From Anaerovorax sp. IOR16 (GTDB lineage: Bacteria > Bacillota > Clostridia > Peptostreptococcales > Anaerovoracaceae), in assembly GCF_017168145.1 (NCBI RefSeq), contig NZ_JADQTL010000008.1, forward strand, positions 124,001-188,000: DNA of 64,000 bases, in the 5' to 3' direction. The notes beneath the pieces are model-generated. The model ran no database searches, was not told the origin of the DNA, and was given only the letters and a program-made list of their open reading frames with translations. Shown one piece after another: positions 37,089-46,085 of the stretch. The translations under genes and the position numbers were made by a program. Numbering within the stretch: position 1 is the first letter of the stretch; each line of letters opens with the position of its first letter.

Positions 37089-38552
37089 CTATACCATCCT
37101 CTCAATGTCATTAAGACCATCAAGAATCTGTTGTTCCAGTTCTTTTATTCTTTGAATAATTACCTTTGGCGCTTCATATTCCACTTCATTATATTCAATT
37201 TCCTTATATCTATTGATAGACAGGTCATAATCATTCTTTACAATTTCCTCTTTAGGAACAAAGAAAGACTTCTCTGTACGCTTTCTATCGTTTTCATTTT
37301 CAAGGTTATGGTAACGGCTGATTATATTAGGAATATCATTGGCTTCCACCGGTTGACGTTTATCATCTAGAGATAAACCATCTGCCTGCATATCATAGAA
37401 CCATACTTTTTCCGTGCCACCTGCACCAGTCTTAGTGAAAATCATAATAGCTGTAGAAACCCCTGCATAAGGCTTAAACACACCACTAGGCATAGAAATA
37501 ATCGCTTGTAGTTGATGATTTTCAACAATTTCCTTACGAATAGATTTATGGGCATTGGAACTACCAAACAACACGCCATCTGGCACGATAGAAGCACACC
37601 TTCCGCCTTTTTTGAGCGTTCTTAAGAAAAGGGCTAGGAATAGTAGCTCTGTTTTCTTAGTTTTGGCTACTTTTAATAGGTCTGCCGATACGCTATCATA
37701 ATCAAGCGAGCCTTTAAATGGTGGGTTTGCAAGGACTAATGTGTACTTTTCTCTATCTCTATTGGTTTCTGATAAGGAATCTCTATATTCAATATTTGGG
37801 CTTTCTACACCATGAAGCATCATGTTCATGGCACCAATACGGAGCATAGTTCTGTCCATGTCGTTACCGAAGAACATCCCCTTGTGATAATGGTCTTTCA
37901 GTTCCTTGATGGTGAACATGTCCTCGTTATTTCGTTTTAAATATTCACCAGCTTCAACTAGGAAACCTGCTGATCCAGCTGCTGGGTCAACGATAATGTC
38001 CGTTGGTGTTGGCTGCATCAAGTCCACCATCATTTTAATGATGTGTCTTGGCGTTCTGAACTGACCGTTTGTACCGGCTGTTGCAACCTTAGAAAGTAAA
38101 TACTCGTATAAATCCCCTTTGGCATCATCTGTTGTGTTGCCTTCTTTAATAGGTAGTCCATCAATATTTGTGACTATCTTTTCTAACATTTGTGGTGTAG
38201 GAATCATAAAGATGGCATCATCCATGTATTTGGTAAAAGCTGAATCTTTATCAACATGCATGGTTTTAATAAATGGAAACACTTTCTTTGAAACTGTTTC
38301 ATACATCTCAGTTGCACTCATTTGTTTAAAGTTATGCCATCTAAGGTTTTGCTGATCATCGTTAAATATTTTATTGAAATCTGTACCGACAAACTCCGCC
38401 AGTTTTTCTTCTTCCTTTTGCTTGTCATCAAGTCCCTTTATAAATAAAAGATAGGTAAACTGCTCAATAACAGAAAGTGGATTGGTGATCCCACCTGTCC
38501 AGAATATCTCCCATATTTTATCTACCTTGCTTCGTAATTCACCTGTAATCAT
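37089..38552 (-). CDS. hsdM: Type I restriction-modification methyltransferase subunit
   Basis: A 487-residue N6-adenine methyltransferase. Residues 8-150 are the HsdM N-terminal helical domain. The AdoMet site is in DPAAGSAGFLVEAG (motif I) after GQFRTPRHIIKMMVD, and the catalytic motif IV is LANPPFKGS. It methylates the site chosen by HsdS. First gene of the hsdM-hsdS operon, about 30 bases after a small XRE regulator. The start ATG has AAGGGAG in front. Confidence 0.95.
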   Translation of the reverse strand: MITGELRSKVDKIWEIFWTGGITNPLSVIEQFTYLLFIKGLDDKQKEEEKLAEFVGTDFNKIFNDDQQNLRWHNFKQMSATEMYETVSKKVFPFIKTMHVDKDSAFTKYMDDAIFMIPTPQMLEKIVTNIDGLPIKEGNTTDDAKGDLYEYLLSKVATAGTNGQFRTPRHIIKMMVDLMQPTPTDIIVDPAAGSAGFLVEAGEYLKRNNEDMFTIKELKDHYHKGMFFGNDMDRTMLRIGAMNMMLHGVESPNIEYRDSLSETNRDREKYTLVLANPPFKGSLDYDSVSADLLKVAKTKKTELLFLALFLRTLKKGGRCASIVPDGVLFGSSNAHKSIRKEIVENHQLQAIISMPSGVFKPYAGVSTAIMIFTKTGAGGTEKVWFYDMQADGLSLDDKRQPVEANDIPNIISRYHNLENENDRKRTEKSFFVPKEEIVKNDYDLSINRYKEIEYNEVEYEAPKVIIQRIKELEQQILDGLNDIERMV

Positions 38553-38584
38553 TGTAATTCTCCCTTGGTTTCATCTATTTCAGT

Positions 38585-38797
38585 CTAGTAATCCAGTAAA
38601 TGTTTAATCAACGCTTCATTCAGTCCTTTCTCATTACAAAAGTCATAAAGAGCTTTCTTTGCAAGCATATTGGGACTATTTTTTCCATTTTCCCATCGAT
38701 TAACTGTCGCAAAGCTGACGTGCAACTCTCTGGCCAGTTGTTCCTGACTCATATTCAGTTTGGCTCTAATTTCTTTTACTGTTTGGGCAAAATCCAT
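38585..38797 (-). CDS. XRE-family helix-turn-helix regulator of the hsd operon
   Basis: A 70-residue DNA-binding protein made of one Cro/C1-type helix-turn-helix (VKEIRAKLNMSQEQLARELH, SFATVNRWENGKNSP) and a short C-terminal helix. GGAGG fits the ATG at 38797; the earlier GTG would overlap the ribosome site. It immediately precedes hsdM and probably controls timing of the restriction-modification genes. Confidence 0.88.
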   Translation of the reverse strand: MDFAQTVKEIRAKLNMSQEQLARELHVSFATVNRWENGKNSPNMLAKKALYDFCNEKGLNEALIKHLLDY

Positions 38798-38921
38798 TCC
38801 ATACACCTCCAGTGCTCCACTTCATATTATAACAAATGCTATAATATATGCCCACTTTAATTTGAAAATAAATAATTTGCTATATCCGTCCAAAACATGA
38901 AAAGCTTGTTTTGCTACTATC

Positions 38922-38993
38922 GCTTCAACATGCCTAGACTAGACAAAAATGATGCCGCCAAAACCCACTGGTTCCTTGGCGGAGGGGTATTTT
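38922..38993. repeat. Dispersed repeat, copy A
   Basis: The stretch from CTTCAACATGCCT through GACAAAAATGATG to GGTTCCTTGGCGGAGGGGTA matches copies at 46204-46267, 47571-47640 and 53936-54010, all in the same orientation. This copy has an internal CCGCCAA...TTGGCGG stem. It lies at the upstream edge of the hsd island. In the 46 and 53.9 kb copies the same element leads into a serine recombinase start on the minus strand. Confidence 0.7.
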
Positions 38994-39127
38994 CTTCTAA
39001 AATATATAACTCTGATCTGTTTTTTTTACCCAACCCACTCTTTGAAAATCTGAAGGAGCATTATTGAGATGACCGATATTAACTGTGTAGAAGAGAATGT
39101 TTTTAATGAATTAATATGTGGCTAATG

Positions 39128-39170
39128 AAAAGAACTGGACTTCACTTAAATGTGGAGTCCAGTTCTTTTT
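39128..39170. terminator. Bidirectional intrinsic terminator
   Basis: AAAAGAACTGGACT pairs perfectly with AGTCCAGTTCTTTT, with a 14-base loop. It ends the NhaC-type gene transcript (minus strand). Confidence 0.85.
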
Positions 39171-39202
39171 TATCTTTTATATCCATTTAGGGCAGTGAAG
39201 AA

Positions 39203-40549
39203 TTAAGAAACAAATCCTAAAATTAAATATCCAACCACAGAAGTAATTGAAATCAAAAGAGTATAGGGTAACATTGTTTTTATAATTTGAACATTGGATA
39301 CGCCAGTACCGGCTGCCGTCATGAATACCGTGTCTGAGTAGAAACAAAGAGTAAGTCCCATTACCACACCGCTCATTACTGCTGCTAGAACAATGATGGT
39401 AGATGCACCTGTTGCTGCGGCAAGAGAAAGAAATATCGGTATTGCAATCAGCATTACGACCCAGCAACTTCCTATTGCAAATACGCACAAACTTGTCAAA
39501 AGAAATGCTACAGCAGGAAACAGGGATACCGGAATCATCTGCCCTACACTTCCGATTAACAAGTCAAATAGACCAAGTTCTTCGTTGGCTTTGCTTAAAG
39601 TAAAACCAAAAGCAATTACAATGGCAATCAACATCATTGACTTGGCTCCTTCAAAGAAATTCTGAAAAAATTCTTCCACTGTCATCAATTTCTGACCGAT
39701 ATACAAAACAAACTGGACAATGAGAGCAATAAAGAGCCCATATACCAAATCATTATCAAAAATAAATACTCCTGTAATCATCGCAATGATAGGGAGAATT
39801 GTATTAAATGCACTTGAAACTTTATTTTCATTAAAAGCTTCCAAATCTATAATAGAAGAAGCTTCTTTTTCTTTCAAGAATGTAGGACCTCCACTATTAA
39901 CTCTTTTGTATGCTTCATTTAGAGTACCAATCCGGGGGAATAATTTTAGTGCTAAAAACAAACATAGAATAACCATCAGTATTGGGAAGAACATGTATGG
40001 GATTGCCCGAAGATATTCATTGAATCCCATTCCGTTTTCCGAAATAATACTAATTGTAAAAGCCGTCCAGCTTGTAAACGGAATCAGTATACAAAGACTG
40101 CAAGACATACCGTGAGTTTGAAGTGCAAGATGTTCACGGGGAACTCTGTTTTTATCAGTAATATCGTGCATGGCAAAAGAAGTCGTCAATGCATTGAGAT
40201 AGTCATCAACAAACATAATCAACGATAAAAGCCATGCAATAAATAGTGAAGAACGGGGACCTTTTGCCACCTTCAGTACTAAATTACGAAACCCCATCAG
40301 TGCACCGGATTCTTGCAGGAGCTTTATCAATGCTCCAAAGCAAATGATTACCATGAGTGAAAATTGGAAAGATCTATTGGAGAGTGTTGCATAAAGTGCA
40401 TTAATAGTGCCTGCAAGAAAATTTTGCTTATGAAGAATGACCATTGCCAATAATGTACCAATAATCAGGGATTCAGACATTCGCTTTGTTATAAGCGCAG
40501 ACAATATTACAAAAATAAGTGGTAACAAAACAAGAATATTATGAAACAT
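39203..40549 (-). CDS. NhaC-family Na+/H+ antiporter-like transporter
   Basis: A 448-residue integral membrane protein with about eleven helices. The family pattern is visible in MFVDDYLNALTTSFAMHDITDKNRV (about 105-135), IPFTSWTAF and GSCWVVMLIAIPI. It resembles NhaC-type antiporters and malate-lactate antiporter relatives that exchange Na+ for protons or carboxylates; the true substrate is unknown. It is followed by a terminator and divergent from a LysR gene of which only the first 25 or so codons remain, so its regulator has been lost. Confidence 0.85.
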   Translation of the reverse strand: MFHNILVLLPLIFVILSALITKRMSESLIIGTLLAMVILHKQNFLAGTINALYATLSNRSFQFSLMVIICFGALIKLLQESGALMGFRNLVLKVAKGPRSSLFIAWLLSLIMFVDDYLNALTTSFAMHDITDKNRVPREHLALQTHGMSCSLCILIPFTSWTAFTISIISENGMGFNEYLRAIPYMFFPILMVILCLFLALKLFPRIGTLNEAYKRVNSGGPTFLKEKEASSIIDLEAFNENKVSSAFNTILPIIAMITGVFIFDNDLVYGLFIALIVQFVLYIGQKLMTVEEFFQNFFEGAKSMMLIAIVIAFGFTLSKANEELGLFDLLIGSVGQMIPVSLFPAVAFLLTSLCVFAIGSCWVVMLIAIPIFLSLAAATGASTIIVLAAVMSGVVMGLTLCFYSDTVFMTAAGTGVSNVQIIKTMLPYTLLISITSVVGYLILGFVS

Positions 40550-40702
40550 TTATTTTACTCCCTTTACGCTTTTTGATAAAATTGTAGCTTCAAATATAAT
40601 ATAAGTCAAACTGTGATTATTTATATAAAATTAAAGGAAAACTTATATATCTATTGTGGTATAAAAATAGCACAGCTATAATGGTAATGTTGGGAGGTCA
40701 TT

Positions 40703-40792
40703 ATGGAAAAAATTAATGTAGGAGTATTCCTAAAAGTTGTTAAAACCGGTAGCTTCAAAGCAGCTGTTTGCAATATTATCACCACATATTAG
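40703..40792 (+). pseudogene. 5' remnant of a LysR-family regulator
   Basis: A GGGAGG ribosome site and ATG open a frame MEKINVGVFLKVVKTGSFKAA, the exact start pattern of LysR helix-turn-helix domains. After about 23 codons it leaves the family and stops. From there the DNA belongs to the 3' end of the amidohydrolase gene on the other strand. So the regulator, divergent from the NhaC-like gene, was cut by a recombination joint near 40765. Confidence 0.75.
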
Positions 40793-41569
40793 CGCAATTT
40801 CATTGTCAGAAAGCGATAATTGAATTAGTTTTTTACGAACTTTGTCTATATTATCAATACCATATGGTGTATCACTTCCTAATAATAATCTTTGTACTCC
40901 AAAATTCTTCATACATTTATTCAAAATATCCAATGAATAAAGCTGTGGAGCGGATAAATCGAAAAAGACATTTTCATTTTTAAGAGTATCATTCATATAA
41001 TCTGCACCTATCATATGTGCCACAATAAAAGTAGTATCCATAAATATATTAGCAATTTCTACAAATTTAACTACCTGCTCATGCGACAGCAAGTGGATAA
41101 AAACAGGAAGATGATGATTTGTTGCCCATTTAAATATTGCTGTACATTGTTCACAACTTATGTCAAAATTTGTCCAGCACTGATGAAGTTTTATCATCTT
41201 AAATTTATATATTGGGTAATACTCTTTAAGCTTATGTATGCAATCTTCATCTAATGGATTTGCCCAATATGTATTGATTACCTTTTGAGGTAACTGGCAA
41301 GAAAGATTAAAGACAAACTCATTTTGTTCATCTATATTGTTTGCTACATGATTCATCTTTGTAACTCTACATATAATTTTATTGAAAAAATAGCTAAGCT
41401 TTTGTCCTTTAAATAAATTTGAGAGCATTGGATAAGCATAATTTTTAATGCTGTTTGGCTCACCACCGCAAAGCACAACTTTATCAATTCCATGTATAGC
41501 TAAATATTTTTCAATATTTTCAGGTGTTAAATATGCGCCGCAAGCGTGTGCATGACCGTCTATTATCAT
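40730..41569 (-). CDS. Amidohydrolase 2 / TatD-like metal-dependent hydrolase
   Basis: A 279-residue TIM-barrel hydrolase: N-terminal MIIDGHAHACGAYL (metal HxH), a His in FIHLLSHEQVV (about 156), a second in FIVAHMIGADY and the Asp in LLLGSDTPYG (about 237). This is the amidohydrolase_2 pattern. The natural family ending ...GDNIAN is followed by about a dozen residues read from the antisense of the truncated LysR gene, so the C-terminus is a junction product. The enzyme core seems whole. Substrate unknown. Confidence 0.82.
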   Translation of the reverse strand: MIIDGHAHACGAYLTPENIEKYLAIHGIDKVVLCGGEPNSIKNYAYPMLSNLFKGQKLSYFFNKIICRVTKMNHVANNIDEQNEFVFNLSCQLPQKVINTYWANPLDEDCIHKLKEYYPIYKFKMIKLHQCWTNFDISCEQCTAIFKWATNHHLPVFIHLLSHEQVVKFVEIANIFMDTTFIVAHMIGADYMNDTLKNENVFFDLSAPQLYSLDILNKCMKNFGVQRLLLGSDTPYGIDNIDKVRKKLIQLSLSDNEIALICGDNIANSCFEATGFNNF

Positions 41570-41792
41570 ATACTATTCACCTTACCTTTAAAATTTTCTT
41601 TCCACCCGTTAGGGACAGTTCTTTTTTTATCACACTTCCAAAATATATGTTTACCAATGTCATAATCAAAAACGCCCTATGTCATCTATATTTTTGTTGT
41701 TATCATAATTTTTTTATAAGTTAATGTGTTGGTCATACATTAATTTTACCATAAATCCCTTACTCTCGAGTTTGGGATTTATTTGTTGCCAT

Positions 41793-41832
41793 AAAAAAAA
41801 CTGTGCACTAAATCATTATTTAGTGCAACAGC
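41793..41832 (-). terminator. Terminator of the lipoyl operon
   Basis: On the minus strand CTGTTGCACTAAAT pairs with ATTTAGTGCACAG and is followed by eight T. It closes the AhpD-like / Lpd / LplA operon. Confidence 0.9.
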
Positions 41833-41842
41833 TCCATTTTTG

Positions 41843-42838
41843 TTAAATTATTATCATCTCAATAAGATCTCTTCTAATGGTCTCATCGGAAATCCATTGG
41901 TGAATACACTGATAAATGGTTTCTTTCTGATATCTTTTACCTATGAAAGCCTCACCTAATTGTTGAAAGTTTTCATCATTTAGCGCGTCCGTAGACAAAT
42001 GGCAGTTTTCGACAATTCCCTTATGCACTTCCAGCTGAACCATGATACTCCCCCAGCTTAAACGGGATTCGAATTCAATATTAAACTGAGGAATACTCCC
42101 TATTTGCCACGACCACTGATCATAATGAGATTTATACGCTTCATAACATTCTGGCGAGATCGTTCCCTCTTCAAGGAAGACGCCGTCGAACGCTGACTTA
42201 AACGTTTCAATCAATTGGTGCCTCACTTCTGATACAGTACACTTTTCTGAAAGTGTGCTCAAATTGACAACCCTCGATCTCACAGAGTCGATGCCCTTGG
42301 ATTCAATTTTTAGTTTAGATGGCGTCAAATACTTTGACAATAGCTCTAAAGAGGATTCAATCAGTAAAGTGCCATGATGACAGTGTACACCATATTCTTC
42401 GAGAAAAGCATTTCCAGAGAATTTACTGCCGGAGACCGTCAAATCATTGCGACCACTTAGTGTACTCTCAATGCCAAAAGCCTTTAACGCCTTAATAACC
42501 AATTGATAATTTCTTTGAACATCCGCTCGATCTAAATGCGTTATAAATGAGAAATTCAAATTTCCAAGGTCATGATACACTGCACCACCACCCGATTTAC
42601 GTCTAACCAATTGAACTTGGTCTTTTTCCATAAGGGGTAGGTTGCATTCTTTATAGGGGTTTTGGTGACACCCTATAACCACAGTGTGGTGACTCTGCCA
42701 TAAGAAAAGTATGATTTCATCGGGCTCGCATCTTTTCATAAGGTAGTTTTCAATCGAAAGATTTTCTATGGTATCTGCTTTCCTACCAACTACCAATGTG
42801 TGTTTTTTGAATTTATCCAAAGTGAATGCCTCTTCCAT
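41843..42838 (-). CDS. lplA: Lipoate-protein ligase A
   Basis: A 331-residue enzyme that attaches lipoate to lysines of lipoyl domains using ATP. The LplA signature is clear: LFLWQSHHTVVIGCHQNPYKEC, RRKSGGGAVYHDLGNLNFSFI (about 77-97) and KFSGNAFLEEYGVHCHHGTLLI (about 135-155). A C-terminal accessory domain (about 250-331) is present. It overlaps the lpd gene by 26 bases, so expression is coupled. Its most obvious target is the lipoyl domain fused to the neighbouring Lpd. Confidence 0.93.
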   Translation of the reverse strand: MEEAFTLDKFKKHTLVVGRKADTIENLSIENYLMKRCEPDEIILFLWQSHHTVVIGCHQNPYKECNLPLMEKDQVQLVRRKSGGGAVYHDLGNLNFSFITHLDRADVQRNYQLVIKALKAFGIESTLSGRNDLTVSGSKFSGNAFLEEYGVHCHHGTLLIESSLELLSKYLTPSKLKIESKGIDSVRSRVVNLSTLSEKCTVSEVRHQLIETFKSAFDGVFLEEGTISPECYEAYKSHYDQWSWQIGSIPQFNIEFESRLSWGSIMVQLEVHKGIVENCHLSTDALNDENFQQLGEAFIGKRYQKETIYQCIHQWISDETIRRDLIEMIII

Positions 42839-44522
42839 CTGCCATCAATAAGGCTTCATGAATGGTTTCTCCCAAGGTTGGATGTGCATAAATGGTCGCA
42901 AGTGCATCAGATACTTTTGTTTTACTTCTAATGAGCTCACTGATCGTCGCAATCAAATCTGTACCGTGTGCTCCGACAATTGCACCACCCAAGAGTACTT
43001 GGTTCTCCGTATCGACAATAAGCTTCACAAAGCCCTCTGTAGCATGCATTGCAACTGCTTTACCAGATGCCATAAATGGAAATTTAACCACTTTGATTGA
43101 GCAACCTTCTGCTTGAGCAGTTACCTCATTGAGCCCAACTGCGCCAACTTCTGGCATTGTAAAAATGGTTGAAGGAACTAAATCGTAATGCATTTTGCTA
43201 TCTTGTCCTGCGATATGTTCAGCTGCTATCATCCCCTGATGAGAAGCCACATGTGCCAATTGAATGATATTGGTTACATCTCCGATTGCATAGATGTTCT
43301 CATTGCTGGTCTGCATGTGTTCATTAACAGCGATACCATTTGAACGCTTATTAAGTTCAACTTCCAATTTTGCAAGATCAAGGGCATCTAAGTTCGCTCT
43401 ACGACCAACCGCCATAAGAACTTTCTCGCTACTGATGAGATGCGCTTGGCCCTCTACTTCTATTTCCGTTACAAAGGTCTGACCTAGCGTCTCGCGAATG
43501 CTTGTCGCCTTTGCACTTTCATAGATTTTAATGCCTCTTTCAATGGCTGATTGGCATACCACATCACTGACATCAGGATCTAACATGCTCAACACTCTAG
43601 GCAAGAACTCAACGACGCTGACATCGCACCCTAGCGCATTGTATATAAAAGCGATTTCCATACCGATAACACCGCCACCAATAATGGTTAAGGATTTTGG
43701 CAATTCCTCAAGCGCCAGCACTTCTGTACTGGTGAGAATACCAGACAAATCACTTCCTTCAATTGGCAACTTAAAGGCACTAGAGCCAACGGCAATGATC
43801 AATTTGTCAAATTTAATCGTTGCATCAATCTTCTTAGTCTTAACGCTAATGGTTTGAGCATCTACTGCAACAGCTTCACCATCGATTACTCGAATCTGAT
43901 GGTTGTTCATTAAACCGCCAATACCACCGACCAAGTTTTGAATAACCTCATCCTTATTGGCCATGGTCTTTTGAAAATCTATTTGGATGTTATCCACTTG
44001 AAATCCCAGTTTAGAAGCACTTTTCATCTCTTCTAGAACTTCGACGCTGTGCGCCAAAGCCTTAGTTGGAATACAACCGTAATTAAGGCATGTGCCTCCG
44101 AGGGCATCTTTCTCAACCAAAACTGTTTTTTTGCCAAGTTGAGATGCTCTAATAGCTGCAACATAACCGCCAGGACCGCCACCCACGATTAAGACATCAC
44201 AGTGAATGTCTTCCTTCATCGGGGTACTGATTCCAAAACTGTAGCCCTTTTTCTTTGGTGGCTCATTTTTCTCGCATTGGTAACCCGCAGCGACTTTGAT
44301 GACACCAACTTTCTGATTTTTCTTTACGACATCGCCATCTTGGACATCTAAAGACTGAATCAGACCGGGAACGCTCGCTAAAATTTTAACAGCACCCTTG
44401 CCTGATTCAAGCGTAAGTAGGATATCTCCTTCTTGAACTTCATCGCCAACGGCTACTTTAACTTGTCCAACTTTCGCTTCTTGATCATGACCAGATATCT
44501 TGTCAATTATAATATCTTTCAT
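42813..44522 (-). CDS. lpd: Dihydrolipoyl dehydrogenase with N-terminal lipoyl domain
   Basis: A 569-residue fusion. Residues 1-78 are a lipoyl domain; the acceptor Lys is in TLESGKGAVKIL, close to the usual ETDKA motif. Residues 105-569 are an FAD/NAD disulfide reductase: VGGGPGGYVAAIRA, redox pair GGTCLNYGCIPTKA, NAD site GGGVIGMEIAFIY, FAD site YAIGDVTNI and the C-terminal His-Glu pair in AHPTLGETIHEA. It re-oxidises dihydrolipoamide and makes NADH, or runs in reverse. There is no E1/E2 dehydrogenase or glycine-cleavage gene next to it; its neighbours are an AhpD-like protein and LplA. Confidence 0.95.
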   Translation of the reverse strand: MKDIIIDKISGHDQEAKVGQVKVAVGDEVQEGDILLTLESGKGAVKILASVPGLIQSLDVQDGDVVKKNQKVGVIKVAAGYQCEKNEPPKKKGYSFGISTPMKEDIHCDVLIVGGGPGGYVAAIRASQLGKKTVLVEKDALGGTCLNYGCIPTKALAHSVEVLEEMKSASKLGFQVDNIQIDFQKTMANKDEVIQNLVGGIGGLMNNHQIRVIDGEAVAVDAQTISVKTKKIDATIKFDKLIIAVGSSAFKLPIEGSDLSGILTSTEVLALEELPKSLTIIGGGVIGMEIAFIYNALGCDVSVVEFLPRVLSMLDPDVSDVVCQSAIERGIKIYESAKATSIRETLGQTFVTEIEVEGQAHLISSEKVLMAVGRRANLDALDLAKLEVELNKRSNGIAVNEHMQTSNENIYAIGDVTNIIQLAHVASHQGMIAAEHIAGQDSKMHYDLVPSTIFTMPEVGAVGLNEVTAQAEGCSIKVVKFPFMASGKAVAMHATEGFVKLIVDTENQVLLGGAIVGAHGTDLIATISELIRSKTKVSDALATIYAHPTLGETIHEALLMADGRGIHFG

Positions 44523-44535
44523 TTCATCACCTTAT

Positions 44536-44889
44536 TCACGCTGTAAAATCATTTGCAAATTCTTCTAAACACTCTTTTAATAACGTTACAGAATACGCCA
44601 TTGAAGGGCCACCGCCAAATGCTACTGAAACCATTGCAGCTTCAATGATTTCTTCTTTAGTAGCACCAGCTTCTAAAGCTTTATATGAATGGTATACGAT
44701 ACAATATTCACATCTGTTGTAACATCCGATAGCAACACTGATAAGTTCCTTTGTCTTAAGATCTACTGCACCTGGCTCATATGCTGCACCAAGTAAACCC
44801 ATAAATGCGCCTACAGCTTCACCATTTGTTGTCGCTAAGTTCTCTAAACCGCCTACAAAACCATTCAACATTTCTCTAACATTGTACAT
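44536..44889 (-). CDS. AhpD-like carboxymuconolactone decarboxylase family protein
   Basis: A 117-residue all-helical protein of the CMD/AhpD family with the redox motif CEYCIVYHSYKALEAGATKEEI (Cys-x-x-Cys followed by His) at about residues 58-79. AhpD-like proteins pass electrons from lipoyl domains to peroxide-reducing or other thiol enzymes. The CxxC motif and its position 13 bases before the lipoyl-Lpd gene fit that role better than lactone decarboxylation. No AhpC gene is seen in the window. It comes after a MarR regulator on the same strand. Confidence 0.88.
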   Translation of the reverse strand: MYNVREMLNGFVGGLENLATTNGEAVGAFMGLLGAAYEPGAVDLKTKELISVAIGCYNRCEYCIVYHSYKALEAGATKEEIIEAAMVSVAFGGGPSMAYSVTLLKECLEEFANDFTA

Positions 44890-44984
44890 AAGATAACCTC
44901 CATTTTTTATTTGTCATACCAAAGTTTGCATATGCAATTATTATTATAGCAAATAGCATATTTTTAATCAATAAGATTTTTATA

Positions 44985-45017
44985 CAAAAATAAAAATCTC
45001 AGAGTTATATCTGAGAT
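44985..45017 (-). terminator. Terminator of MarR gene
   Basis: ATCTCAGA pairs with TCTGAGAT around six bases, with a T-rich tail on the minus strand. The stem overlaps the last codons of the MarR gene. Confidence 0.7.
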
Positions 45018-45460
45018 CTTTCGTCATTTATGATATTTTTATACATCTTTGCTTGAACGTTTAGGAAAATTTCAATTTCTTCTTGTGGTATCCCTTGGAT
45101 GAGGACTTGGTTAAACTGCTCACCAATTGGCAATAATTTATCCATGAGGTCTGAACCTCTCTGTGTCAAATCCAAATGAATGACCCTTCGATCTTCCTCA
45201 CTTCTCGTACGGGTTACAAAACCATCTCTTTCCAATCGGTCAACCAACCTTAAAGCGCTGGAATCATTAATCTCCATTGCCTGTGAAAGTTCCCTTTGAG
45301 AGAGTTTACCGTTGGTTTTTAAAAAGAAGAGTGCAATCCACTGTATCCTCGTAATACCAGAGCCATCTAGCCACTTTCCAAAGACTTCACTTAATTTCTT
45401 TGTATTATTTAGCGTTATGTAATTAACACATTGGCGTATATCAAATTCCGTCATTTTCAA
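45005..45460 (-). CDS. MarR-family transcriptional regulator
   Basis: A 151-residue winged-helix repressor: LSQRELSQAMEINDSSALRLVDRLERDG is the recognition part and FVTRTRSEEDRRVIHLDLTQRG the wing. MarR proteins often sense oxidants or phenolics. It lies immediately upstream of the AhpD-like / Lpd / LplA genes, so a redox-responsive control of that operon is plausible, though its own terminator intervenes. Confidence 0.9.
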   Translation of the reverse strand: MKMTEFDIRQCVNYITLNNTKKLSEVFGKWLDGSGITRIQWIALFFLKTNGKLSQRELSQAMEINDSSALRLVDRLERDGFVTRTRSEEDRRVIHLDLTQRGSDLMDKLLPIGEQFNQVLIQGIPQEEIEIFLNVQAKMYKNIINDERSQI

Positions 45461-45709
45461 GTTCCCCTCTAAATAATTGTGATTTTCTATCAGAAACCAT
45501 AAAGTACTAAAAGTATACCAAATACTATCCCTCTTGTCTATTAAACAATATACACTGATCCATCACATTGTGCATCTATTACCCTTTTTTCAAATTCAGT
45601 GCATTGCTTTATATAATGTCATATGATAAAATCTTGCAATGATAATCATATCAATTAGCCAGTGCGCAACTTAATACTTTTGATTTAATTTAGGAGACAT
45701 CATGGCGCG

Positions 45710-46085
45710 AATGAAAGGACCGAGATTTAAACAGATGCCCCTTTCTTTTAATTTTCTTATGATGATTAATGTATCTAAAACATCCCTAGATAATCAATCT
45801 ACTGAGCGATTTAGTAAGAATGTAATCAATCTCACCAGCGCAAGCTTTATTTATCATTTTCTCTAAGTTGAACTGACCTTTTTATCTGAGTCCACTACCA
45901 TAATCAAAATAAACTCCCGCGTATTCCCACTGTAGATTACTTTGTATTATGGTTTCATAATTAGAAATTTGCAGAGCAATGCTACTTAGTTAGCTTTCGA
46001 ATTTTGTGCTAACTCTACAGTATGCAGCGACCTTCAACTTCTTCTTTTCTTCTTTGACGGGTTCTACTCTTATCAGCTTTCTCAT
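45710..46085 (-). pseudogene. Decayed serine recombinase
   Basis: From the ATG at 46085 the minus strand reads MRKLIRVEPVKEEKKKLKV then AAYCRVSTKFES, the catalytic-Ser start of a large serine recombinase. After a stop, the same frame continues QISNYETIIQSNLQWEYAGV, a second stop, then GEIDYILTKS, and in another frame SRDVLDTLIIIRKLKERGI. These are consecutive blocks of the clostridial recombinase family. Stops, a frameshift and loss of everything after about 130 residues make it a pseudogene. The whole DNA-binding C-terminus is missing. Confidence 0.8.

Noticed and set aside
39177-39488. Minus-strand ORF of 103 codons rich in Cys and Ser
   Set aside because: Out-of-frame shadow of the NhaC-like transporter gene.
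45702-45866. Plus-strand ORF starting MARMKGPRFKQ after AGGAGACATC, looking like a ribosomal S4 start
   Set aside because: It is antisense to the readable serine-recombinase pseudogene on the minus strand (RDVLDTLIIIRKLKERG), and similarity to S4 ends after ten residues.
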